Shown here: one piece after another, positions 1-10,978 of the stretch
How the letters are laid out: each line of letters starts with the position of its first letter
How positions within the stretch are numbered: position 1 is the stretch's first letter
Assembly (NCBI GenBank): GCA_021234155.1
Contig: JAJEKV010000020.1
Coordinates: forward strand, 308,779-372,778
From: Isoetes taiwanensis
Taxonomy: Eukaryota > Streptophyta > Lycopodiopsida > Isoetales > Isoetaceae
Direction of reading: 5' to 3'
DNA length: 64,000 bases
Translations under genes and position numbers: made by a program
Notes under the pieces: model-generated
The model's database searches: none
The model's input: only the letters and a program-made list of their open reading frames with translations
What the model was told of the DNA's origin: nothing

Positions 1-345
1 CTAACCACCTGGACACCTTTTCTCAAAAGACAAAGTTTTGAAAATCAGAGTCACGCCTCCAGATTAACATAAGAAGCCTTTTTGAAGAACGCCATGGAAA
101 ATGTTATGGAAATTACAGAGCATAAGTTTTAATAGGAATTTGAAAGGCACCATTTTATTAACAATCTTTTGCACAGAAGGCACCATAATGTTCAGCCATC
201 GCTGAGCTTTGACGCACTAGACTAGTCTTTGAGGATGTACTATCTCACCAAGTTTTGTGAGAGAGAGAATCACACACAACACTCATGTACAGTTTTGAAA
301 TTTTTAAATAACCATAATCCTTGCACACTCTATAATGAACCCCAA
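1..345. other. 3' flank of the bHLH gene
   Basis: AT-rich sequence downstream (minus-strand sense) of the bHLH stop codon, probably 3' UTR and flank. No other gene or repeat is seen. Confidence 0.4.
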
Positions 346-1531
346 TTACACTAGCTGAGAAGTATTTCCTGTGAAAGGGCTGGACAGAAAGGACTGGAAA
401 GAATTAGCCTGGTTTTGCTGCCAATTCAATCCTGAACCAATACTCTGATCCATTGCAACAGTGCTGCTACCAAGAGATTCAAGTGCACGAACTTGCATTT
501 TAAGGAATTTAACATAATGTATTGCTTCATCCAACATGGAAGCAGTATCCATTTTGGTTCCACCAGGAACAAGTCTTTGCAGGATCCTGATTTTATTGCT
601 GATGCGTTCTCTTCTGTGTCTAGCTGCAACAGTTTGCGGGTCTTTAGAGATTCTCACATTTCTTCTCTTTGGCTTGGTAATGATATCTGGTATGGAAACT
701 GGCCTCCAGATTGCCATCCTATATATTGCTTCCTTAACTGGAGGCAATTCTTCACAATTTGCTGCAGAAAAAGATGACAAATTCTCTTGTCCGGTTCGAT
801 GCGCAGTCGCCAGGTGATTATGATTATGATTCACACTATTGCCCTCTGCTTGACTAGGAGCAGCATTTAGACTTGCATGCCATACATAGGAATCAGCATT
901 TTTTTTGTAGTGGTTCTTCCTTCAGCCCGTTCATATACCTTCCTCCATTGTTGGCCATTTCTTCTGCCCCACTACCTAATGAATAGTCAGATGAATAAGG
1001 AGAACCATTTTCTACCATGTTACAGTGGTAAGCAGGAATGTCTGAGCATAAGCCCTGTTCGCTGCTGCCATTGTCGTCCAAGGAGTGGCTGCTGGATGCT
1101 GTGATGGTGTTTGAGGCATCAAATACGGCTGCCAATGGATTGAAATTGCCAGCATCAGAAATATTTCGATCAGCAGCACTAATACTGGGCACTGAGAACA
1201 TTCCTAGCCTTGCAGCAGAATTAGGCTGCACAATTCTCTGGCTACCACATTCTTGAGGAAAAGAATTGTCCATGTGTCCTTGGTGCTGGAGAATCCGAAG
1301 CAAATCTGTGGACATTGTAGCAGAGTCTACATATGATTCTGATGACCCGAATGAATCAAAGGGAAGAACATCCCGCGTCCCCTCTGAGACGCTGTTAAGA
1401 GATGGATTGTATGCTGATAGAGCTCCACAGTTTGAAAACGGTTGTAAAAAACACATTCCTCTAGGTTCCATGGAGGGATTTTGGGCAGTCAATAGCATTT
1501 TTTTCTCTTCCCACTTGGAAGTCCTGTTCAT
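346..1531 (-). CDS. HECATE/IND-like bHLH transcription factor (one-base frameshift)
   Basis: This is a nuclear DNA-binding regulator of plant bHLH subfamily VIIIb (HECATE/INDEHISCENT type), a family linked in angiosperms to reproductive-organ and hormone-related development. Two minus-strand frames (893-1531, 212 codons; 346-834, 162 codons) are separated only by an A8 run (T8 on the plus strand, 899-906). One base fewer there makes a single frame of about 394 codons with no stop across the gap. The bHLH domain lies near the C-terminus: the basic region reads [15 protein letters not shown], followed by [17 protein letters not shown] and a second helix with YVKFLKMQV. The usual Glu9 of the basic region is Ala (Q5-A9-R13 pattern), as in HEC and IND. 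The N-terminal part is rich in Ser, Asn and Gly with no recognised domain. The start at 1531 lies just downstream of a probable leader intron. The frameshift could be a sequencing error, a true lesion, or less likely a tiny intron. The family call is firm; orthology to one HEC gene is not. Confidence 0.85.
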
Positions 1532-1570
1532 TGTCTGTTTGTTAGTATTCTCTCTAAAAATAACGAGCGC

Positions 1571-1759
1571 CTTAAAATAAAATCAAATGCCGATTGAACT
1601 CAATAACGACAAGACATGTTAAGAGGACATGGTACAATGCCTAAAAATCAAACCAGCTAGTACTGCCTGCATTCTTCCAAAAACCATAAAGAAACCACTT
1701 CCTAATATTATGTGTTTTGCCTAGAACAAAGCTGCATCTTTTTGGAGTATAATACTTAC
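1571..1759 (-). other. Probable intron in the bHLH 5' leader
   Basis: On the minus strand, AAAA/GTAAGTATT at 1760-1751 is a near-consensus donor. TTTTATTTTAAG/GC at 1582-1569 is a pyrimidine/T-rich acceptor 189 nt downstream. The spliced leader would reach the ATG at 1531. There is no transcript evidence, so this is inference from splice consensus and position. Confidence 0.45.
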
Positions 1760-1808
1760 TTTTAATCGTGCGCTGCCTGGAACCAAATACTGATTGAAGT
1801 TCTTCCTC

Positions 1809-2063
1809 TTAACAGCTGAAGCTTGATGAACACAGCCCAAAAATGAAGATTGAAATCGCAATTGTAGTTGCGGCGGAATTGCTCATAGGATCCGACAGAA
1901 TCAAGAGTAGATCAAAAATCGAGATGAAAACGTATTTTGAAAGGCAAAGAAGCATGAACGGGACAAAGGGGATCATCCCAAGCATAAGCAGTCCCAGGAG
2001 GGATGAATTGGCAATCCCAAGGATGAGGAATGTAACAGCACAAGCCACTTGAACGGAAAGCAT
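1809..2063 (-). CDS. Hydrophobic 84-codon frame upstream of the bHLH gene (possible uORF)
   Basis: An 84-codon minus-strand frame ends about 50 bp upstream of the leader intron donor. It is very hydrophobic, with two or three possible membrane segments (around residues 5-45 and 47-80, with stretches such as SSLLGLLMLGMIPFVPFMLL). If the bHLH leader extends past 2063 it would be an upstream ORF; otherwise it is a chance frame. No family is recognised. Confidence that it is translated is low. Confidence 0.15.
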   Translation of the reverse strand: MLSVQVACAVTFLILGIANSSLLGLLMLGMIPFVPFMLLCLSKYVFISIFDLLLILSDPMSNSAATTIAISIFIFGLCSSSFSC

Positions 2064-3392
2064 CTTCTTATACTCGAAGTAAGGAGGTTCAAAATGTCTT
2101 GTCTGATGCTAATTCTGATCAATTGTGGAAGGTAAGACATGTGCATGAATAAGCTAAAGAAGAAAATGCATAGGGGGCCACTAGGAAGTGCTGGCACAAA
2201 AAGCCTGCAGCAGCCAGCATGAATTACGGCTCTCTAGATCATATCAACATTCAATGTAAGCTAGATCAAATGTGGTAACAGTTAAGGTTTGCAGGGTTTT
2301 GCTTTTAGTTAAGGAAAGTTCCATTTCTTGCATAACACTGGTTGATTTTGCTCGGCAAATCAAGAGGGTTTTACGCAAAATCAACCACTGTTCACTAGAA
2401 TGCGCTGTCTAAGGACAGAAAAGAAATGAATACACAGAGGCTTGATAGTGACTTCCCTCTGCCCTTTGGCCTGTGTATCATATTCATGAACCTGGACTGG
2501 ACAATATGGACAAAACATGGCCTATAAATTCAAGAGAAAGAACATGACAAAACCTAACCAAGAGGAAGCATCCTAAATGGCATGTGCTTCCCATATCCTT
2601 AACATCATCTTAACACAGATACTCTAAACGTTAACATTCAAGCTGTTGAGGCCCAAGTGGTTAAGCTGATACGGAATACCATCCACTTGGAAAACCCAAG
2701 TTATTAAGTTTTGTAAAAATCAACCAAGTTGCAGTCCTTCTTGGGGCATAAATCAGGCCTCCAGTTTGAAAGATTTAGTACCAACTTGGCAACTGTATGT
2801 CTGTATCAGTGGCTAGCCAAAATTTTCTCAGGATTGCTGCGGCCTGGCAGGCAAATACCAAGCTCAATTATGTTTACATTTCAGAAACGTTAATTAGACA
2901 TTTAAATCCTAGGTTGAGTACCAAAGGATGACAATGACATGGTTATCTCAGAACCAAGCTTGAAACTTCCATCTCTATGAAAGAATGACAACGACCTGGT
3001 AACCTTAAACAAAATTTAGATACTTGAATCCTAAGATTGTCAAAAATTGATCAAATTTTGGACTAACCTGGAAGCGCATTTACCTAAAGACAAGATAAGA
3101 ATAATGGCGGCCAAAGGAGAAAAGCTGCAGTATGAAAAGAGAGCTCTGATACAGGTGCGGCGGACTATTCCCAAAGCAACAGATTGCGATTGATGTAGTA
3201 ATCAGAGTGCCGAAGCCGCGAGCAACCAACGCAACAATACATGCAACTTGGTTCATTTATGTCGACCTCCTAACCATAGCCCATAGTTTTAACACATGTC
3301 AAGTTTGGGACACCCCATTTATCCCTCCCTCCCAATGTAGGGACCATCAAGGCACAAGCCCAGCTTAAATGTTCCTTCATATTATATATTCT
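2064..3392. other. Upstream region of the bHLH gene
   Basis: Unique-looking sequence that probably holds the promoter or leader of the minus-strand bHLH gene. No convincing ORF, RNA gene or transposon end is seen. Confidence 0.3.
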
Positions 3393-3422
3393 ATTCAATT
3401 CAATTCAATTCAATTCAATTCA
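3393..3422. repeat. (CAATT)n microsatellite
   Basis: About six perfect copies of the pentamer CAATT/ATTCA, directly after an AT-rich stretch. Confidence 0.9.
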
Positions 3423-5024
3423 TATTAGTTGGTAAAGTTGTTTCCCACCCCTCTCCCCACCCCATGGGCTTCCTCCTAGTTCCTCCCCGTGATGCCGACC
3501 CCCCGCCACCCCCACTAGCTTTCAGAACCCACCTCCGTTCCGTCCACCACCCGGCCCCATCCGCCGTTCGGAGCCGGCCCCTCCCTCCCTTCTGATATGT
3601 CTTCACGTGGCTTCACGTGGCACATTCCTTGGCTTCTTTTCAGTCCCCCCCTCAGAAACATTATGCCTCTGATTCCCATGTTGTTGTGTAAACTCAGTGC
3701 GCAATCCATTCGATCAATAATTTGCTCCCTTTAGTTATGATTCTCTTCATTAGGGCATGTGAATCGCATATATGCAGTTGACTTCATCTTCTTCATCCTC
3801 CTCATCGTCGCAATGATTGCCGTCAATACATGTCCTGCTTGTGACGTGCCATTCTCCACTATTGCCCTTAGGTGGCGTACATGAATATCTAGCGCTAAGA
3901 TGTCTTTGCCACTTGACTTCATTCATCTTTTGCCAAAATATAACTGTAAATTCTTATCAATAGTTGTTAGGGTGTCGATGTCGAACAATATAAATCTCTT
4001 GCTTTATTCTTGGCTCCGTACTCGCAAAGGATGTGTATTAACTCCAATGTTGTATCTACAGCCTCGCAAGTTCGTTGTGCCAATTATAAAACTAAAATAA
4101 TAGGTCACATCCACCATAATCGACGGCTTTCCTGAACCTGTACAAATGGATGACACAACTTTGTTTGCATGAGAATTTGCTGGAATGGGTTTGGCGCGTG
4201 TTGTAAGATCACCGGCAAACATTTGGCGATAATATAAACTAATCAATATGGAATAACATTATGTAAATTCTATCACTAGTATAGAAGTTTATGTGCATTG
4301 GAGTCTTACATGCATTATCGATGTAGTTTTTCCCTTTCAATGATAGTTTAGGTTCCATTTCTTGCATTAAATTGCATGGCATAGAACATCTTAGAGTTCA
4401 TTTCTATGGCCAACTTAATATGTGCTTAAGGCCCCTGTTTACACTTCTACATACTACATGCGAATTAAACAATTCATAGCTATAAGTCTTACATAACCCC
4501 CATCAATTTAGTATAACCTAGGTATAAACAATAATCAATATCATAATAACACATGCCTACAAGCATACAGGCATGTAGGTACACACATATGTACAATAAC
4601 AGTCAAACTCTATCACAACTCCAACCTTAAACTTTGGTCTAGCCAAGCCCATTCAACTTGGGAAGCCTATAGACTAGGCTGCTTTCCAAGTTGGGGCATT
4701 GGAACCCATGATCATGACTTGTCGTCACATATAAAAGTGTCCAATCTATTATTCCTATATAAGCTCAATAAAACACGTACACCTAATCCACTGCATTCTG
4801 TGAGCCATGCCTTACCACTTATATCTTGCATCTATATACAATCCAAGAATTTGCATCGATTACATCTATAAGCTCAATCCATTCCAATCATCAATATCCC
4901 TAAACTAGCTCCATTGCACCTGCAAAATATACTCTTTTATAGCAAACCCAAAAAAGTGGTCCACATTTAAAGCCAACATGAAAAAGGGGGAGGGGGTGGA
5001 ATATATCTATCTACTCTATATATG
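3423..5024. other. Intergenic sequence
   Basis: A GC-rich patch (about 3430-3610) is followed by AT-rich sequence. Short ORFs on both strands lack recognisable domains. No RNA gene or element boundary is seen. Confidence 0.3.
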
Positions 5025-5029
5025 TTCTT

Positions 5030-5473
5030 ATGTTTGTCGTGCTTATCCGACCATCCGTTCGAGATCCGATGTCTCACGTGGCTTTGGGACGTATGGTCCA
5101 GGTTGATTTGATCCCGATCGTCGGTCCAAGATCCTACGGCTCACGTTGCTTTGGGACACATCCTACGGTGCACATGTCTGGGAATTATATGTGATCGATC
5201 CTACGGTCCAGGTTGATTCGATCCTGATCGTCGATCCAGGATCTTACAGCTCACGTGGCTTGGCAGTGCACATGACTTTGGGAATGATATGTAATAGATC
5301 CTATGGCTCATGTTGCGTGAGATCTCGACCTTTGATCGAGTTCAAGATCCTACGGCCCAAGTTGAATGCTCATCCCTTAGGAAAAGGCTTTTAAAATTTT
5401 TATGTTGTATGGAGGATTCGAACCCTGGCCATTGACTCCCCAACCCCCCATTCTAACCACTAGACCAAGCATT
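5030..5473 (-). mobile_element. tRNA-derived SINE-like segment, copy A
   Basis: On the minus strand, 5467-5453 reads TGGTCTAGTGGTTAG (tRNA Gln/Glu-like A box) and 5424-5414 reads GGTTCGAATCC (canonical B box), 28 nt apart as in tRNA genes. No cloverleaf or anticodon arm can be formed, so this is a Pol III promoter head rather than a tRNA gene. The body contains repeated TACGG motifs. The 3' side ends in TA/GATA-like simple sequence, as SINE tails often do. Confidence 0.6.
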
Positions 5474-5556
5474 AATTCCATGAACAATTTATGTTTCAAA
5501 TATACTTAAGGGTAATATTCCCATTAAGATAAAATAGACTATAACATTCTAGGTAG

Positions 5557-5624
5557 TTCAAGAAGGTTCTAGAATGTCCTTGAAGGCTCTAGAAAGTTCT
5601 AGAATCCTCTAGAAAGTTCTAGAA
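5557..5624. promoter_or_regulatory. Phased heat-shock-element array, unit A
   Basis: Alternating TTC and GAA triplets occur every 5 bp for 68 bp, the nTTCnnGAAn arrangement bound by heat-shock factor trimers. The start TTCAAGAAGGTTCTAGAA is a perfect four-module site. Of the 14 modules, 11 are perfect and three (TCC, CTC, CTC) differ by one base. A second four-module site lies at 5750-5767. That it is a functional site is inference; the pattern is directly visible. Confidence 0.6.
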
Positions 5625-6329
5625 CATAAGAGAATCTAGGGGGGATCTAAGAAAATTCTTCCAGAAAGTTCCAAATTGTTCTAATAAGTTTTAGAATGTT
5701 CTAGAATGTAGGGGAATCTACGAGATTGTAAGGAAATCTAGGGAAATACTTCCAGAAAGTTCTAGAATATATTGAAAGTCTTAGAATGTTCCAGAAAGTC
5801 TTAGAATGTTCTAAAAAGTTCTAGAATGTAAAGGAATCCAGAAGAATCTAATAGAATGTAAGAAAATCTTATAAAATGTAAGAGAATCTAGGAAAATATT
5901 TACAAGCCTAAGGGAATCTCTTAAAATCTGGGGGATCTAAAGGAATCTTCATAAAATCTAAGGGAATCTAAGAAAATATTGATGAAATCTTAGAGTATCT
6001 AAGGGAATCTTTATAGAATCTCTTTGAATCTCATGTAATGTAAGGGAACCTAGGGCAACCTCATAAAATCTAAATGAATCTAAGAGAATAAGGGGATCTT
6101 CATAGAATCTTGGAGAATCTAGGGAAATCTAATGGAAACTAGAGGGAATCTTATAAAATTTAGAGAAATGCTCACGAACCCTCTAAGAGAACCTTGGTAG
6201 AATCTTAGACAATCTATGAATTTAGAGTATTCTCAAGAGATTCTTTTACAAGAACTTGCACGTAGGAACATGCTAAAACTTGAACATGCACCGTAGGACG
6301 CATTAAATTTCTTGTCTTATATATATAAC

Positions 6330-6877
6330 ATATATATGTTCTTATGTTTGTAACACTCAATCCGACCGTTGATCCGAGATCCTACGGCTCACGTGGCTTT
6401 GGGACGTATCGTACGGCCCAGATGGCTTGGGAGTTTGTTTGTCGCTTATATGTAAGCGATCCTACGGTTCAGGCTGATTTGATCATGATCGTCCATCCGA
6501 GATCCTACGGCTCACGTTGCTTTGGGACATATCCTACGGTGCACATGGCTTTGGGAATTATATGTAATAGATCTTGCGGTCCAGATTGTTCTTGATCCTG
6601 ATCGTCGATCTAGGATCTTACGGCTCACGTGGCTTAGCACATATCCTACGGTGCATATGACTTTGGGAATTATATGTAATAGATCCTATGACTCATGTTG
6701 CTTTAATTATTGTCACATAATGAGATCTCGACCCTTGATCGGGTCCAAGCTCCTATGGCCCACGTTGAATGCTCATCCCTTAAGAAAAGGCTTTTAAAAA
6801 TTTTTATGTTCTATGGGGAATTCGAACCCTGGTCATTGACCCCCCAACCCCCCATTCTAACCACTAGACCAAGCATT
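6330..6877 (-). mobile_element. tRNA-derived SINE-like segment, copy B
   Basis: The A box is intact at 6871-6857 (TGGTCTAGTGGTTAG). The B box at about 6828-6818 has one change (GGTTCGAATTC). Body and orientation match copy A, and the tail is TA-rich. Confidence 0.6.
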
Positions 6878-6960
6878 AATTCCATGAATAATTTATGTTT
6901 CAAATATACTTAAGGGTAATATTCCCATTAAGATAAAATAGACTATAACATTCTAGGTAG

Positions 6961-7028
6961 TTCAAGAAGGTTCTAGAATGTCCTTGAAGGCTCTAGAAAG
7001 TTCTAGAATCCTCTAGAAAGTTCTAGAA
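6961..7028. promoter_or_regulatory. Phased heat-shock-element array, unit B
   Basis: Same 14-module, 68-bp array as in unit A, in unbroken 5-bp register. A further perfect four-module site is at 7154-7171. Confidence 0.6.
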
Positions 7029-7970
7029 CATAAGAGAATCTAGGGGGGATCTAAGAAAATTCTTCCAGAAAGTTCCAAATTGTTCTAATAAGTTTTAGAA
7101 TGTTCTAGAATGTAGGGGAATCTACGAGATTGTAAGGAAATCTAGGGAAATACTTCCAGAAAGTTCTAGAATATATTGAAAGTCTTAGAATGTTCCAGAA
7201 AGTCTTAGAATGTTCTAAAAAGTTCTAGAATGTAAAGGAATCTAGGAGAATCTAACAGAATCTAAGAAAATCTCATAAAATGTAAGAGAATCTAGGAAAA
7301 TATTTACAAGCCTAAGGGAATTTCTTAAAATCTAGGGGATTTAAGGGAATCTTCATAAAATCTAAGGGAATGTAAGAAAATGTTGATGAAATATTAGAGT
7401 AATTAAGGGAATCTTTATAGAATCTCTTTGAATGTCATATAATGTAAGGGAACCTAGGGCAATCTCGTAAAATCTAAAGGGATCTAAGGGTATCTAAGGG
7501 GATCTTCATAGAATCTTGGAGAATCTATAGAAATCTGATGGAATCTAGAGGGAATGTTATAAAATTTAGAGGAATCTCCACGAAACCTCCAAGAGAACCT
7601 TGGTAGAATCTTAGAGAATCTATAGAGTATTCTCAAGAGATTCTTTTAGAATGTAGGGCACGACAAGAACTTGCACGTAGGAACATGCTAAAACTCGAAC
7701 ATGCACCGTAGGACGCATTAAATTTCTTGTGTATATATATCATATCATAACATATATATGTTCTTATGTTTGTCCTCGAATCAAGTAGTTGATCAGAGAT
7801 CCTACGGCTCGTAACTTTGGGGCGTATCCCACGGCCCGAGATGGCTTGGTAGTTTGTGTATAGACTATATGTAAGCGATCCTACGGTCCAGGTTGATCTG
7901 ATCCTGATCGTCGGTCCGAGATCCTACGGCTCACGTTGCTTTGGGACACATCCTACGGTGCACATGGCTA

Positions 7971-8022
<52 letters not shown>
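7971..8022. repeat. (TATC)13 microsatellite
   Basis: Thirteen perfect tetramers at the 3' end (minus sense) of SINE-like copy C. Confidence 0.95.
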
Positions 8023-8024
<2 letters not shown>

Positions 8025-8536
8025 CTTATGTTTGACCCGCTTATCCGACCATCCGTTCGAGATCCGACGGCTCACGTGGCTTTGGGACGTATCCTACGGC
8101 CCAGATGGCTTGGGAGTTTATATATAGATCCGTATAGACGATCCTACGGTCCAGGTTGATCTGATCCTGATCGTCGGTCCGAGATTCTACGGCTCACGTT
8201 GCTTGGGGACATATCCTACGGTGCACATAGCTTTGGGAATTATATGTAATCGATCTAACGGCCCAGGTTGCTCTTGATCCTGATTGTCGATCCGAGATCC
8301 TACGGCTCAGGTGGCTTGGCACCCACATGGCTTTGGGAATTATATGTAATAGATTCTACGGCTCATGTTGCTTTTATATGGTGAGATCTCGATCGTTGAT
8401 CGAGTCTAAGATCCTAAGGCTCATGTTGAATGCTCGTCCCTTAAGGAAAGGCTTTTAAAATTTTTATGTTGTGTGAGGGATTTGAACCCTGGCCATCAAC
8501 CTCCCAGTCCTCCATTCTAACCACTAAACAAAGCAT
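7971..8536 (-). mobile_element. tRNA-derived SINE-like segment, copy C, with (GATA)13 tail
   Basis: The A-box region at 8531-8517 is mutated (TTGTTTAGTGGTTAG) and the B box at about 8488-8478 reads GGTTCAAATCC. On the minus strand the body ends in CATAAGAA followed by a perfect (GATA)13 tract (8022-7971), a plausible SINE tail. Confidence 0.6.
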
Positions 8537-8610
8537 TAATTTCAAAATTAATTTATGTTTCAAATATACTTAAGGGTGATGTTCTAATTAAGATAAAATA
8601 GAACATAACA

Positions 8611-8718
8611 TTCTAGATAGTTCAAGAAAGTTCTAGAATGTTCTCGAAGGCTCTAGAAAGTCCTAGAATCTTATAGAATGTTCTAGAAAGTTCCATAATA
8701 CTCTAGAAAGTTTTAGAA
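8611..8718. promoter_or_regulatory. Phased heat-shock-element array, unit C
   Basis: About 108 bp in one 5-bp register. From 8621 to 8648 there are six consecutive perfect TTC/GAA modules, followed by mostly one-mismatch modules to 8718. A three-module site is at 8823-8835. Confidence 0.6.
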
Positions 8719-9699
8719 TATAAGAGAATCTAGGGGAATCTAAGAGAATCCTTCCAAAAAGTTCTAAATTGTTCTTATATGTAGGGGAATATACGAGAAT
8801 GTAAGGGAATCTAGGGAAATACTTCCAGAAAGTTCTAGGATGTTTTGAAAGTTTCAGAATGTTCCAGAAAGTCCTAGAATGTTTTAGAATGTAAAAGAAT
8901 CCAAGAGAATCTAAGGGAATCTAAGAAAATCTCATAAAATGTAAGAGAATCTAGGAAAATATTTACAAATCTAAGGGAATCTCTTAAAATCTAGGGGAAC
9001 CTAAGAGAATCTTCATAAGCTCTAAGGGAATCTTTATAAAATCTAAAGGAATCTATGAAAATCTTGATGAAATCTTAGAGTATCTAGCAGAATCTTTATA
9101 GAATCTCTTTGAATCTCATATAATATAAGGGAACCTAGGTCAATCTTATAAAATCTAAAGCGATCTAAGGGAATCCAAGGGGATCTTCATAGAATCTTGG
9201 AGAATCTATGGAAATCTAATGGAATCTAAAGGGAATCTTCATAAAATGCAAGGAACCTCATAAAATCTAAGAGAATCTAATGGAATCTTAAAACATTTAG
9301 AGGAATCTTCACGAAACCTCTAAGAGAACCTTGGTAGAATCTTAGAGAATCTATGAATTTAGAGTATTCTCAAGAGGTTCTTTTAAAATGTAGGGCATGA
9401 CAGGAACTTGCATCGTAGAAACATGCTAAAACTGGAACAATGCTACAAAGGACGTAATAAATTTCTTGTATATATATGTTGTTTTCCGAATATTTCAAAA
9501 AAAATCTACATGTAGTTACGTGGAGGTGTGGTTTGTTAAAGAGATATTGTGGTTTTTTCTAAGGAGCTATGATTTTTCCTACAATAATAACTGGTTTTTT
9601 CTAAGGAAGCTGGCAGAAACAGGTTAGTATTGCTGAAATTTGGCTCAATAGAAGCACGGACAAAGTCGCGCGCAACACGTAAAACCATTTGAAAGGGCA

Positions 9700-9839
9700 G
9701 AAGCTTTGGCTGAATGACGATCTAACCATGCAACAACAAAAAGAGAGAAAACAACTCCTAGATGAAGTGAAAAGACTTAGAGGTGAAGGTAAAAATGCGT
9801 ACATTGTTAATAATAAATTGGTTGTTTGCAACAGGGCAT
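9700..9839 (+). pseudogene. Remnant of LINE ORF1 C-terminus or inter-ORF segment
   Basis: The frame contains LNDDLTMQQQKERKQLLDEV and continues through AYIVNNKLVV to a stop just before the endonuclease region. Similar Lys/Arg-rich tails close the first ORF of several LINE families. Assignment is by position and composition. Confidence 0.4.
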
Positions 9840-9844
9840 AGGGA

Positions 9845-10978
9845 AGCGATGCCTCCAGGCTTTTAATCTGGAATGTGCATGGGCTAAGTGAAAATACCAT
9901 CATCAGTAATGATGTTTTGTTTCTTGGTTTTTCTGGAAACATGGGAATCAGAAACAAGCAGGTTATTGACAATCCTGGCTTTGAAGATATAGATTCAGCA
10001 TGGAATTTCATAGGAAACAGTAGAAGGGGATGGGGCGGGATAGCTTGTTATGCAAAGAAAGACATTGCAAAAGCAGTTATAATAGAGAAGAAGGATACAT
10101 ATGCACAATACATCTGGCTGAAATTTCACACAAGCAGGGCTGTTATATACATGGCTGTTGCATATTTTGCGCCATTAGATCCGCAACCTGCAACGATATA
10201 CACAAATAAAGGCTTAAGTGCAGATGATCCTTTTCTTCATTTAGCCTCTGATATATTAACATTTAAATAGAAAAGATCAGTTTTCATAGTAGGTGATTTG
10301 AACGGGAGAATCAGCAATAAACAAGCCATATTGTTGTCAGGGGAAGGCAATGAATTGTGGCTAAATGAACTGACTGAACAGAAGGATACATGGCGACGAT
10401 CATCCATGGACACCATGCAAAATAAGATGGGTAGGCATGTTCTTACACTATGTGAATCATTTGATATGATAATCTACAATGGTCTTGAAAAATATCCTAG
10501 CTCCAGGGGATTTACATGCTACCAGCCAAATGGTTCTAGCACGGTGGATTTGCTAATTGGCGAACCAAAAAGTTTACAGATTGTGACAGAATTCATGGTG
10601 CTTGACAGAAGTCCAGACTCAGATCATGCACCTTTGCACATTTGCTTGAATACAAAATGCAGCAAGGAGATGCTACCAGTCTTGCCACAGCCGAAACTAA
10701 GAGTGAACTATAAATTGGCTTCAGATTATAAAGAGGTATTGACTCATAAACTAGAAAACATAACATGGGAAGATAGCTTAGACAGAAGTATGCATATGCA
10801 AAGTTTAATACTGGATCCAAAGGGGAGAAGAAAACGAGATAGTAAATGGTTTGACAAAGAATGTTTTGAAGCAAAGCTGAAGTTTAAGCAGACTAAAGAG
10901 GTGGAAGAATTGAAAGTCTACAGGAACATAGTGAAAAGAAAGAAACAGAATGGTTACGGAATCACCAAGATATGGTAA
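9845..10978 (+). pseudogene. LINE endonuclease domain (one in-frame stop)
   Basis: The exonuclease-endonuclease-phosphatase fold that nicks target DNA to prime reverse transcription. Visible motifs: LIWNVHGLSENTI at the N-terminus, RGWGGIACYAK, VFIVGDLNGR (catalytic GDxN block) and DSDHAPLHI (catalytic SDHxP-type motif). The two halves (to 10267 and from 10271) share a frame and are separated only by TAG at 10268-10270, which could be a C-to-T change from CAG or another point change. The frame then shifts near 10940 into the RT region. Confidence 0.8.

Larger units (their letters stand above)
5025..6322. repeat. Composite tandem unit A (SINE-like part plus decamer array)
   Basis: First of three head-to-tail copies. 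It begins with TATATATGTTCTTATGTTTG, continues through TCCTACGG/CTCACG sub-repeats and a tRNA-like segment, then about 0.8 kb of CTAGAA/GAATCTA-rich decamers. It ends with a conserved block that closes in CGCATTAAATTTCTTG. The internal order is the same in all copies. Confidence 0.8.
6323..7735. repeat. Composite tandem unit B
   Basis: Second copy, nearly collinear with unit A. The junction between the tRNA-like part and the decamer part is the same, so the pairing predates the amplification. Confidence 0.8.
7736..9478. repeat. Composite tandem unit C
   Basis: Third and longest copy. It contains an extra partial SINE-body segment (7745-7970), a (TATC)13 tract, then a full body, tRNA-like head and decamer array. 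It is more diverged from A and B than they are from each other. Confidence 0.8.

Noticed and set aside
5405-5473. A functional tRNA gene on the minus strand
   Set aside because: A and B boxes are present, but no anticodon arm or acceptor stem can be paired, and the segment recurs in each repeat unit.
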